Below, in pieces: positions 1 through 7,216 of a stretch of 42,157 nucleotides of DNA. The number at the start of each line of letters is the position of its first letter. The stretch's first letter is position 1. The notes under the pieces were generated by a model. That model saw only the letters and a list, made by a program, of their open reading frames with translations, was not told where the DNA came from and searched no databases. Made by a program: the position numbers and the translations under genes. The stretch is taken from NCBI GenBank assembly GCA_902491565.1, contig CABUIE010000015.1:1-42157 (forward strand), read 5' to 3'. This stretch comes from an uncultured Collinsella sp. Its GTDB lineage: Bacteria > Actinomycetota > Coriobacteriia > Coriobacteriales > Coriobacteriaceae.

Positions 1-51
1 ATAACCATGCAACGGAAAAGAGCCGCCCTTTCGGACGACTCAAACTGTAAT

Positions 52-147
52 GGGGATTAAAAAATCATTCCCGGGCGCCACAGTACAGTCTTTTTGTGAC
101 GGGGATCATTAAATGATTTTTTAATCCCCGTCCCAGAATAATCATTT
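52..147. repeat. Dispersed palindromic repeat, copy A (left arm truncated)
   Basis: The right arm (111-147) has AAATGATTTTTTAATCCCCG followed by a CCCAG core and a closing ATCATTT. The left part (52-69, GGGGATTAAAAAATCATT) is the reverse complement of the inner part of that arm. The same arm recurs at 38075-38112, so this is a dispersed element and not a local accident. A second dyad, GACGGGGAT (98-106) with ATCCCCGTC (124-132), lies inside. The outer half of the left arm is missing compared with copy B. The repeat ends 18 bp before the methyltransferase start codon, so it probably lies in that gene's promoter or leader. Confidence 0.75.
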
Positions 148-165
148 CGGTGGAAGGAAAGACGG

Positions 166-1269
166 ATGTCCGAGCCGCGTCGTCGTAAGCAAAAAAAGCA
201 GGTTAAGCCCGAGCTCAAGCTCAGGCAGTTTGCTGCCACCGAGCTTTCCGACCAGCTTGCCGCCCAACACTCCGCCGCCGACCTGCCGCGCTTTATGGTC
301 GACACGGTCGCCGGCGCCTATGCACCCGCCGATGCCCAGCTCATAATCGAGGGCTTCGGCGCCGCGGCCACACGCCCGGTCACGCTGCGCGCCAACACGC
401 TCAAGGCGACCGCCGAGGACATCGCCGCCGCGCTCGACGCAGCCGGCATCGCCCACCGCCCCATCGCATGGTATCCGGACGCCTTCATCCTGCCCGAGGC
501 CCAGGTTTCCGACCTGTGGGACCTCGACATCTACTGCGACGGCAAGATCTACTTGCAGAGCCTGTCGTCCATGATGCCACCGTTGGTCCTGGGCGCCCAG
601 GCAGGCGAGGACATCCTGGACATGTGCGCAGCCCCTGGCGGCAAGACGACGCAAATTACCGCCCTCACGCAGGGACAGGCGCACCTTACCGCCTGCGAGA
701 TGAGCATTCCCCGCGCCGAGAAGCTCGAAGCCAACCTCCACCGCCAAGGCGCAAAAAACGTGCCCGTCATGCGCATCGACGCACGCGAGCTCGACGAGTT
801 CTTCCGCTTTGACCGTATCCTGCTCGACGCTCCCTGCACCGGCACGGGCACCGTCATCAGCGGCAACGAGAAGAGTCTGCGCGGCCTGACCGAGCAGTTG
901 CTCGGCAAGTGCGCCCGCTCGCAGCGCGCGCTTCTGGACCGCGCCATGGGAGCCCTCAAACCGGGCGGCACGCTCGTCTATTCGACTTGTTCGATCTTGC
1001 CGCAGGAAAACGAGGACGCCCTGCAAGAGGCCCTCGACAAGCACATGGACTGCGAGCTTATCCCCCTCGACGGCACGCCGAGCGAAAGCGAAGCACGCCG
1101 TGCTCAGGAAGCTGGCGAAGAGCCGCGCGTCGAGAGCAACGCCCTCACCGAGGCCATCGCCGCCGGCCACGTCTCGTCCGTCGCCAACGGTATGCCCGGC
1201 ACGCTGACCATTCCGCCCAGCCGCGACTTTGAGGGCTTCTATATCGCCCTGATCCGAAAACGCAGCTAG
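166..1269 (+). CDS. RsmB/NOP-family RNA (cytosine-C5) methyltransferase
   Basis: This 367-residue protein is a SAM-dependent m5C methyltransferase acting on rRNA or tRNA in the cytosol. The SAM-binding motif DMCAAPGGKTTQ is at about 152-163. Motif IV, DAPCTGTG, places the conserved PC cysteine at 224, and motif VI, YSTCS, places the catalytic cysteine at 275. Both cysteines of the two-cysteine mechanism are therefore present. The N-terminus is Lys/Arg-rich (RRRKQKKQ), consistent with RNA contact. The ATG follows GGAAGGAAAG at good spacing. The length fits the RsmF/YebU-like group without a long C-terminal PUA extension, but I cannot tell which position or RNA is modified. It stands alone, converging on a small membrane protein gene 24 bp downstream. 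Confidence 0.93.
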   Translation: MSEPRRRKQKKQVKPELKLRQFAATELSDQLAAQHSAADLPRFMVDTVAGAYAPADAQLIIEGFGAAATRPVTLRANTLKATAEDIAAALDAAGIAHRPIAWYPDAFILPEAQVSDLWDLDIYCDGKIYLQSLSSMMPPLVLGAQAGEDILDMCAAPGGKTTQITALTQGQAHLTACEMSIPRAEKLEANLHRQGAKNVPVMRIDARELDEFFRFDRILLDAPCTGTGTVISGNEKSLRGLTEQLLGKCARSQRALLDRAMGALKPGGTLVYSTCSILPQENEDALQEALDKHMDCELIPLDGTPSESEARRAQEAGEEPRVESNALTEAIAAGHVSSVANGMPGTLTIPPSRDFEGFYIALIRKRS

Positions 1270-1293
1270 CGCACGGATTCAAAACTCAACAAA

Positions 1294-1464
1294 CTATCTC
1301 CGTGCGCGCTTGTCCTGCTGGTCACGGTGCTGCTTAAGTGCCTCGCGTTCCTTACGCTCGACTCTTTTGCCTTTAATGGCCGTAACCACAAAGTAGATGA
1401 CCGCGGCGGCAACGATTGCGCCCACACACAGGCCAATCGAGCCCAACATTGCTGTGAAATCCAT
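1294..1464 (-). CDS. Small single-pass membrane protein (56 aa)
   Basis: The frame encodes 56 residues beginning MDFTAMLGSIGLCVGA. One hydrophobic segment covers about residues 7-29 and is followed by a strongly basic tail rich in Lys, Arg and Glu (KGKRVERKERE, then QQDKRARR at the end). The predicted topology is N-out with a cytosolic charged tail. The ATG follows AGAGAGGTGA with about seven bases of spacing, and the TAG stop lies 24 bp from the converging methyltransferase stop. Coding support comes from the ribosome binding site, a clean membrane segment and the gap it fills. The family is not recognised. It is divergent from the gene at 1656 and may share a regulatory region with it. Confidence 0.75.
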   Translation of the reverse strand: MDFTAMLGSIGLCVGAIVAAAVIYFVVTAIKGKRVERKEREALKQHRDQQDKRARR

Positions 1465-1640
1465 ACCGCGTCACCTCTCTTTTAAACGGGACATTCAAGA
1501 TAGCACCTCAATACCCGCCACCACAGCTCCTTCACGTTCGCCGGTCCTTCGGTCTAACGGATGGCGCGGCGGGGAAAAATCAACTCGTCAAACGATTTAG
1601 CAAGCACAACGCTGTCGGCACCCCGCCGGCCACCATCGCA

Positions 1641-1646
1641 TAGAAT
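1641..1646 (+). promoter_or_regulatory. -10-like box very close to a start codon
   Basis: TAGAAT lies ten bases before the ATG at 1656, which would put transcription start within about 3-5 bases of the start codon. No convincing Shine-Dalgarno sequence is present in front of this ATG (GAATCGAGCCCCC). Together these suggest a leaderless or near-leaderless transcript. The -35 region is weak, so this is a tentative call. Confidence 0.35.
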
Positions 1647-1655
1647 CGAGCCCCC

Positions 1656-2747
1656 ATGGATACTCTCAACGATTTGAACGAGCGCGTCGACGCCTTTGTC
1701 GGCACCAGCTCCTTCGACGCGCCTGCCGCGACTAACGACCAGACCCCCATCGATGTTCCCGCCGAGGTTCACGAGGACATCGTCGCCTCGGTCGATTTTT
1801 CCGAGGTCGAGCTCGCAGACGAGTTCACCGAGCCCCAGGTAGCCGTGACCCCCAACGGACTGCTCCCCATGGAGCCGCTGCCCATCGACGGACGCCTGCG
1901 CAAGGCGGCCCTCCGCATGCCCGACGAGATCGAGGAGGCCAGCGGCTTTACGCTCTTCGGTCGTCGCATCAAATCACTTATCTACACCACCGACGTCGCG
2001 GTCATCCGCAACTCCAACGCCGATGCCGTCTTTGCCGTTTACCCCTTCACGCCGCAGCCGGCCATTACGCAGGCGCTGCTGACCGTTGCCGAGTGCCCGG
2101 TCTTTGTAGGCGTGGGCGGCGGAACTACGACCGGCAAGCGCTCCGTACAGATGGCAGCCGTCTCCGAGATGCAGGGCGCGGCGGGCTGCGTGGTCAACTC
2201 CCCCGCCACTGCCGAGATGGTCGAGCACATCACCAACATCGCTGACATCCCCGTCATCGCCACGGTCGTACGCTGCGACGATGATGCGCATGCCAAAGTG
2301 CGCGCCGGAGCCAAGATCCTCAACATCGCCGCCGGCAAGAACACGCCGCAGGTTCTGCGCGAGCTGCGCGAGCACTATCCCAACCTGCCGCTCATCGCAC
2401 CGGGCGGCAAAACACCCGAGAGCATCCGCGAGACCATCGCCGCCGGCGCCAACGCCATCATTTGGACGCCGCCTTCGGCCCAGCAGCTACAGACCGACAT
2501 GATGCAGCGCTACCGCAAGATGAAAGAAGACGCCACACCCGTCATCTCGCGCGACGATGTGCCCATTATCGACCAGGTCGCCGCCGCCGAGGTCAGCCAG
2601 GTCGAGAACATGAATCCCGACGTGCCGATTCCCGACGAGGTTATCGAACGCGTCGCTTCGATCCACGATCATATCGAGGAGCGTCGCGCCAACCGTGGAC
2701 TCAAGCCCTCGCTACACGGCTTCTTCTTCCGCGGAAAGAAACGCTAA
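1656..2747 (+). CDS. TIM-barrel (phosphate-binding barrel-like) protein of unknown function
   Basis: A 363-residue soluble protein. Residues 1-75 are acidic and low in conserved features. From about 95 to 285 the sequence alternates strand and helix in the style of ribulose-phosphate-binding barrels: PVFVGVGGGTTTGKRS, then PVIATVV, then GAKILNIAAG, then PLIAPGGKTPESIRE and GANAIIWTPP. The last two resemble the phosphate-gripping loops of KDPG aldolase, ThiE or NanE enzymes. No catalytic lysine is obvious to me, so the reaction cannot be named. The C-terminus (310-363) is charged and ends in RGKKR. A strong terminator follows at 2760. The start is the only good ATG; translation may be near-leaderless. 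Confidence 0.7.
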   Translation: MDTLNDLNERVDAFVGTSSFDAPAATNDQTPIDVPAEVHEDIVASVDFSEVELADEFTEPQVAVTPNGLLPMEPLPIDGRLRKAALRMPDEIEEASGFTLFGRRIKSLIYTTDVAVIRNSNADAVFAVYPFTPQPAITQALLTVAECPVFVGVGGGTTTGKRSVQMAAVSEMQGAAGCVVNSPATAEMVEHITNIADIPVIATVVRCDDDAHAKVRAGAKILNIAAGKNTPQVLRELREHYPNLPLIAPGGKTPESIRETIAAGANAIIWTPPSAQQLQTDMMQRYRKMKEDATPVISRDDVPIIDQVAAAEVSQVENMNPDVPIPDEVIERVASIHDHIEERRANRGLKPSLHGFFFRGKKR

Positions 2748-2759
2748 CCGTAAGGGCAA

Positions 2760-2797
2760 GGCCCGCCCCACACAAACGTGAGGCGGGCCGTTTTCGT
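2760..2797 (+). terminator. Intrinsic terminator after the TIM-barrel gene
   Basis: GGCCCGCC (2760-2767) pairs with GGCGGGCC (2782-2789) around a loop that carries a further CAC/GTG pairing. A GTTTTCGTTT tract follows. It sits 13 bases after the stop at 2747 and separates the gene from the converging degV-family gene. Confidence 0.85.
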
Positions 2798-2829
2798 TTG
2801 AGCAATCGTGCGCGACGTGATGGGTCAAG

Positions 2830-3720
2830 TTAATCCACGCGCTTGTCGCCCATAAAGAAGAGCGCCACCGTACCAGGTCCAGTGTGCGAACCGATCAGAG
2901 CACCGATATTGTTGATCTCAATCTTGCCTTTGAGCTGCGGAACCTGTTCCTCAATCAGCGCCGCAACTGCCTCGGCATCCTCGCGGCACGCCGAGTGCGA
3001 CATGATGCACTTACCCGAATAATCCGCACCGTCCTGCACGTGTGCCGTCATGGTCTTAGCCATCTCGGAAATCGCGCGCTTCTTAGTGCGAATTTTCTCA
3101 CGTGGCGACAGCTTACCTTCGCAATCGACCGTCATAAGCGGGCAAATCTTAAGCGCCGTGCCAATGATCGCGCTCGCAGCCGAAATGCGACCGCCGCGTA
3201 GGTAGCTCGACAGATCGGTCGAGAAGAACCAGTGGTGCAGGTTGAGCTTGTGCTCCTCGATCCAGGCAGCCGTCTCGTCGAGTGAAGCCCCGCTATCGCG
3301 CACGTCGGCGGCATATTCCAGCAACAGGCCAAAGCCCGAAGACGCCGCCAGCGAATCGATGACGCGCACCTTGCCGCCCTGGGGATAGCGATCCGCGAGC
3401 ATCTGCGCCGCAACGCAGGCCGATCCATACGTGCCCGAAATACCCGACGACAACGCCAAGTGCAGCACGTCTTTACCCTCGGCAACAAACGGCTCCCAAA
3501 ACTCCTCGTACTCACCCACGCTCACCTGAGACGTCTTGGGCATGGTGCCCGCGGCAATCTGGGCAAAAAACTCGTCCGGCGTAATCGACTGATACAGATC
3601 GTCCGTATAGACAACATCGTCGATCTCGTAATGAAAACACACGACAGGGATATTACGCGACGCAAAGAACTCACGGGTTCGGTCGGCGGCGGATTCACAG
3701 GTCAGGACAAAATCACTCAT
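2830..3720 (-). CDS. DegV family fatty-acid-binding protein
   Basis: This 296-residue protein has the DegV/EDD fold: an opening strand with the SAADRT loop, an early region PKTSQVSVGEYEEFW, the central ALSSGISGTYGSA motif and a C-terminal NIGALIGSHTGPGTVALFF. The conserved serines and threonine in TSQ and SSGISGTY line the fatty-acid carboxylate pocket in known members, where the protein acts as FakB, presenting exogenous fatty acid to the FakA kinase. No fakA is in this window, so participation in a Fak pathway is inference. The ATG follows AAGGAGCC. Upstream (minus strand) is an extended -10 TGCGATAAT overlapped by an inverted repeat. Confidence 0.93.
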   Translation of the reverse strand: MSDFVLTCESAADRTREFFASRNIPVVCFHYEIDDVVYTDDLYQSITPDEFFAQIAAGTMPKTSQVSVGEYEEFWEPFVAEGKDVLHLALSSGISGTYGSACVAAQMLADRYPQGGKVRVIDSLAASSGFGLLLEYAADVRDSGASLDETAAWIEEHKLNLHHWFFSTDLSSYLRGGRISAASAIIGTALKICPLMTVDCEGKLSPREKIRTKKRAISEMAKTMTAHVQDGADYSGKCIMSHSACREDAEAVAALIEEQVPQLKGKIEINNIGALIGSHTGPGTVALFFMGDKRVD

Positions 3721-4040
3721 ATGAGGCTCCTTAAGTATTGCTGCGCAAATTATCGCACAGTGAGCCTACATACGGTACATATGTCCACTATTTACCAAAT
3801 CGAACCAAAAATAGTGAACATCTTTACCACCATCGTCTCCACCGGCCCCACGCATAAATATCTGAAAAAACACCCTCTGTCGTCTCCACCCAACCGCCAT
3901 ATCTACCTCAACTAAATCGATTTACCAAACCGTTCAGCCGACAATTCAGCCGCTGGCGCAAAATCGAAACAAAAGCGGCGCATACTGATAAACGTTTGAC
4001 GCTGTTTATCAGTTTTACCAACCCCATCGGAAGGTGTTTC
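3721..4040. promoter_or_regulatory. degV/fbp divergent regulatory region with three dyads
   Basis: No gene is seen here. For degV (minus) an extended -10, TGC plus GATAAT, lies at 3749-3757. A short dyad ACATA...TATGT (3768-3784) overlaps its -35 zone. A second dyad has arms TGTCCACTATTT (3782-3793) and AAATAGTGAACA (3809-3820), matching at 11 of 12 positions. A third, CTGATAAAC (3985-3993) with GTTTATCAG (4004-4012), is a perfect 9-bp dyad 29 bases before the fbp start codon. They look like operators for dimeric regulators; the third could also fold as RNA. Confidence 0.55.
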
Positions 4041-5957
4041 ATGGTCGCATTCGATCGCAATCCGCAAGACTTTAAGTATCTGCGCCTGCTGTCGAGACAG
4101 TTCCCCACCGAACAATCCGCATTTACCGAAATTATCAACCTCTCGGCCATCCTCAACCTACCCAAGGGCACCGAGCATTTTATGAGCGACGTGCATGGTG
4201 AGTACGAAGCCTTTATGCACATCCTCAACAACTGCTCGGGCGTCGTGCGCGAACATGTCGACGAGATCTTTGGCGACACGCTCTCCTTTGACGAAAAGGG
4301 CGAGCTGTGTACGCTCATCTACTACCCGCGCGAGAAGATCGACCTGGTCCGCAGCCGGCGCGAGGACTCGCCAACCTGGTACAAGACGATGCTTGACCAG
4401 CTCATCATGGTCGCTCGCTCGCTTTCGAGCCGCTATACGCGCTCCAAGGTGCGCAAGGCCATCCCACGCGATTACGCATACATCATCGACGAGTTGTTGC
4501 ACACGCATCCGGACGAGAACAACTATCGCGTGCGCTATCACGAGCGCATTGTTGAGTCCATTCTGGAGACCGCCAGCGCCGACGACTTTATCGAGTCGCT
4601 CGCCTCGCTCATCAAGCGGCTGGCCGTCGACCACCTTCACCTGGTGGGCGACATCTTCGACCGAGGCGGCGGCGCGGCCAAGATTATGGACCGCCTGCTC
4701 ACCTATCATTCGCTCGACATCCAGTGGGGCAACCACGATCTGCTGTGGATGGGCGCTGCGGCCGGTGAGCCCGCCTGCATCGCCACGGTGCTGCGCAACA
4801 ACCTACGCTACGACAATTACGAGATCCTCGAGAATGACTACGGTATCTCGCTGCGTGAGCTTGTCGCCTTTGCCGATGCCACCTACACCGCCGGTGAGTC
4901 CATCACTCCGCTGATCAAGGCCATCAACGTGCTGCTCTTTAAGCTCGAGGGCCAGATTATCCAGCGCCACCCCGAGTTCGATATGACCAACCGCCTGTTA
5001 CTCGACAAGATCGAACACGACTCCGGCACGGTCACGCTCGCCGACGGCAGCGTGTGGCCGCTCACGACCAACGACTTCCCCACCGTCGACCCGGCGGACC
5101 CCTATACGCTCACGCCCCAGGAGCAGCACATCATCGACAAGCTCGTGTCCGAGTTTGTCACCGCCGATCACCTGCATCGCCATATCGATTTCCTCTATTC
5201 CCACGGCTCGATGTACAAGGTCGCCAACGGCAACCTGCTCTTCCACGGCTGCGTTCCGCTCAACGAAGACGGCACCTTTAGCAGCATGAACTGTCTGGGC
5301 ACCTGGCACGCCGGGCGCGATTATCTCGATTTTTGCGACCACATCGCCCGCCGCGCCTGGCGCGTGGGCGACCGCGACGCTCTCGACTGGATGTGGTACC
5401 TGTGGATTGGCTTTAACTCGCCCGCCAGCGGACGCCTGGTGCGTACCTTTGAGCGCGCCTATATCGCCGATAAGAGCACCTGGGTCGAGCCGATGGACCC
5501 ATACTTTACGCTTACCAAGTCGCCCTCGGTCTGCGACGACATCATGCGCGAGTTTGGCGTCGCGCCCATGGCATGTTCGCCGACCGGCCACATCATCAAC
5601 GGCCACACGCCCGTTAAAACCACCAAGGGTGAGCAGCCCATCCGCGCCGAGGGCAAGCTACTGGTCATCGATGGCGGCTTCTGCCGCGCTTACCATCCCA
5701 AGACGGGCATCGCCGGCTATACGCTCATCTCGAGCTCGCGCGGCTGCCGCCTCAAGTCGCACCGGGCCTTTACGACGGTTGCCGAAGCACTCACGCGCAA
5801 CGTGGACATCGAGAGCGAGACCAACCGTTTTGACCAAGCAGACCGTCGCCGCATGGTGAGCGACACCGATACTGGCGACAAGATTCGCAGCCAGATCCAG
5901 GACCTGCGCCAGCTGCTCGATGCATATAGAAACGGTGCTATCGAGGAGCGCGCCTAG
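4041..5957 (+). CDS. fbp: Class III fructose-1,6-bisphosphatase
   Basis: Hydrolyses fructose-1,6-bisphosphate to fructose-6-phosphate in gluconeogenesis, in the cytosol. The 638 residues match the large class III (FBPase_2, Firmicutes-type) enzyme, a metallophosphoesterase. Metal-binding motifs are visible: SDVHGEYEAF (D50, H52), GDIFDRGGG and GNHDLLWMG. The C-terminal part contains GHTPVK and VIDGGFCRAY. The ATG at 4041 is preferred over a longer frame opening at 3996, because GGAAGGTG sits before it and the protein then begins MVAFDRNPQDFKYL as is usual for the family. A perfect 9-bp dyad lies just upstream. The gtrA-like gene follows after a structured spacer. Confidence 0.95.
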   Translation: MVAFDRNPQDFKYLRLLSRQFPTEQSAFTEIINLSAILNLPKGTEHFMSDVHGEYEAFMHILNNCSGVVREHVDEIFGDTLSFDEKGELCTLIYYPREKIDLVRSRREDSPTWYKTMLDQLIMVARSLSSRYTRSKVRKAIPRDYAYIIDELLHTHPDENNYRVRYHERIVESILETASADDFIESLASLIKRLAVDHLHLVGDIFDRGGGAAKIMDRLLTYHSLDIQWGNHDLLWMGAAAGEPACIATVLRNNLRYDNYEILENDYGISLRELVAFADATYTAGESITPLIKAINVLLFKLEGQIIQRHPEFDMTNRLLLDKIEHDSGTVTLADGSVWPLTTNDFPTVDPADPYTLTPQEQHIIDKLVSEFVTADHLHRHIDFLYSHGSMYKVANGNLLFHGCVPLNEDGTFSSMNCLGTWHAGRDYLDFCDHIARRAWRVGDRDALDWMWYLWIGFNSPASGRLVRTFERAYIADKSTWVEPMDPYFTLTKSPSVCDDIMREFGVAPMACSPTGHIINGHTPVKTTKGEQPIRAEGKLLVIDGGFCRAYHPKTGIAGYTLISSSRGCRLKSHRAFTTVAEALTRNVDIESETNRFDQADRRRMVSDTDTGDKIRSQIQDLRQLLDAYRNGAIEERA

Positions 5958-5963
5958 CACCAC

Positions 5964-6018
5964 CCGCGGGGATTGGCTAAACTTGCTAAGTTTGTCATCC
6001 CCGCGGCGCTTCGGCGCC
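5964..6018 (+). other. Nested hairpins between fbp and gtrA
   Basis: CCGCGGGGAT (5964-5973) pairs perfectly with ATCCCCGCGG (5997-6006). Inside it AAACTT (5979-5984) pairs with AAGTTT (5988-5993). The next hairpin, GGCGC-TTCG-GCGCC (6005-6018), has a stable UUCG tetraloop and shares bases 6005-6006 with the first stem, so the two structures compete slightly. There is no T-tract. This could be an RNA processing or stabiliser element between cistrons. Confidence 0.65.
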
Positions 6019-6035
6019 AGCTTAAGGCAGGTACC

Positions 6036-6431
6036 ATGCAAAAGCTCCTTGCGCAGATTATGAAATTTGGCGTCGTCGGTGTCATTGCCACGGTTATCGA
6101 CTTTGGCATTATGAATCTGCTCCACTACGGTCTGGGCCTCAACATCCTAATCGCCAACACCAGCGGCTTTATCATCTCACTCATCTTTAACTACCTCGCA
6201 AGCATGAAATACGTGTTTGCGCACAAGGAAGGCATGAGCCGCCGCCGCGAGTTCATCATCTTTGTCGTGCTGTCCGTGATCGGTTTGGTGCTCAACGATG
6301 GCATCGTGCTGACACTCAACGCCGGCCTGGGACTCGAGGCCAATATCGCCAAGATATGCGCCACCGCGCTTGTCATGGTCTACAACTTTGTGACCCGAAA
6401 GATCTTCCTGGAGGGCGACGAGACCAAGTAG
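6036..6431 (+). CDS. GtrA family membrane protein (first of two)
   Basis: The 131-residue protein starts MQKLLAQIMKFGVVGVIATVIDFGIMN and has four predicted membrane helices, as in GtrA/DPMS family proteins. These help move lipid-linked sugars across the membrane for teichoic-acid, polysaccharide or glycan glycosylation. The hallmark SMKYVFAHKEGMSRRREF loop and the end YNFVTRKIFLEG are both present. A longer frame opens at TTG 5973, but that start would lie inside the hairpin and has no spaced ribosome binding site; the ATG at 6036 follows AAGGCAGG and gives the usual family N-terminus. No glycosyltransferase partner is in the window. Confidence 0.88.
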   Translation: MQKLLAQIMKFGVVGVIATVIDFGIMNLLHYGLGLNILIANTSGFIISLIFNYLASMKYVFAHKEGMSRRREFIIFVVLSVIGLVLNDGIVLTLNAGLGLEANIAKICATALVMVYNFVTRKIFLEGDETK

Positions 6432-6649
6432 CTCGCAATCTTACAGCTTTACGATGTCTACGGACAATGCGCGCTCAGCACAGTATCGTCCGTGGGCATC
6501 GTTCGTTTACGGGCAAATTTGCAACGTTTGCGGATTGGCTCTTGAAAATTTGGCGAGTTCGTATAGTTCTTGGCAAAGACCTTACGTTTCCCTTGCAAAA
6601 GCTCTAAAGTATCCTCTGCTCGATTCATCAACGCATTGGATGTGATTAC

Positions 6650-7057
6650 GTGCGCAAGGCACTGGCACAACCTCATACCAAGCAGTTCCTCAAGTTTGCC
6701 GTCGTGGGTCTTATCTCTTTTGGCATCGACTGGGGCATGCTCATTGCGCTCGTCGAGCTGTTCCACCTCGACTTTTTGATGAGCACCACGGTTTCGTTTA
6801 TCACGTCCGTCGTGGTCAACTACTGGCTCAGCATGAAGTACGTGTTCGACCACCGCGAAGGCATGAGCCGCAAGCGTGAGTTCACGATCTTCACCATCCT
6901 GTCGGTGATCGGCCTGGGCCTCAACGACCTGTATATGTTTGTGGGCGTCACGTTTTTGAGCATCGGCTACCAAGCCATGAAGGCCATCGCCACGTTCCTC
7001 GTCACCTGGTACAACTACTTCAGCCGCCGCTTCTTCCTCGAGGGCGCACGGTCATAG
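6650..7057 (+). CDS. GtrA family membrane protein (second of two)
   Basis: A 135-residue paralogue of the gene at 6036. It has four predicted membrane helices, the loop SMKYVFDHREGMSRKREF and the ending YNYFSRRFFLEG. It begins with GTG; GGATGTGA provides a weak ribosome binding site. The 218-bp gap before it holds no gene I can support, though it contains AT-rich promoter-like sequence (TATAGT near 6560). The two copies probably arose by duplication but differ along most of their length, so they may serve different lipid-linked sugars. A very strong terminator follows. Confidence 0.88.
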   Translation: MRKALAQPHTKQFLKFAVVGLISFGIDWGMLIALVELFHLDFLMSTTVSFITSVVVNYWLSMKYVFDHREGMSRKREFTIFTILSVIGLGLNDLYMFVGVTFLSIGYQAMKAIATFLVTWYNYFSRRFFLEGARS

Positions 7058-7083
7058 TCGATTCACTATTTGCTTGAATGTAT

Positions 7084-7121
7084 AACCGGTTGGAATTCCC
7101 ATTCCAACCGGTTTTTTGTTT
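7084..7121 (+). terminator. Intrinsic terminator after gtrA-like genes
   Basis: AACCGGTTGGAAT (7084-7096) pairs perfectly with ATTCCAACCGGTT (7101-7113) around a TCCC loop, a 13-bp stem. GTTTTTTGTTT follows. It faces the minus-strand terminator at 7157-7194. Confidence 0.93.
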
Positions 7122-7156
7122 GCCGAGAGACCCGGCGACCCAGTCCCATTCGCACG

Positions 7157-7194
7157 AAAAACGGGCGGCCCGGATGTTTGTCCGAACCGCCCGT
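7157..7194 (-). terminator. Intrinsic terminator of the DUF4430 surface operon
   Basis: Read on the minus strand, ACGGGCGGTTCGG pairs with CCGGGCCGCCCGT through 13 positions (two G-U pairs) around an 8-base loop and runs into TTTTT. It lies 22 bases after the stop of the gene at 7217. Confidence 0.9.
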
Positions 7195-7216
7195 CTGGCG
7201 CGCTATGTCGAGGCCT

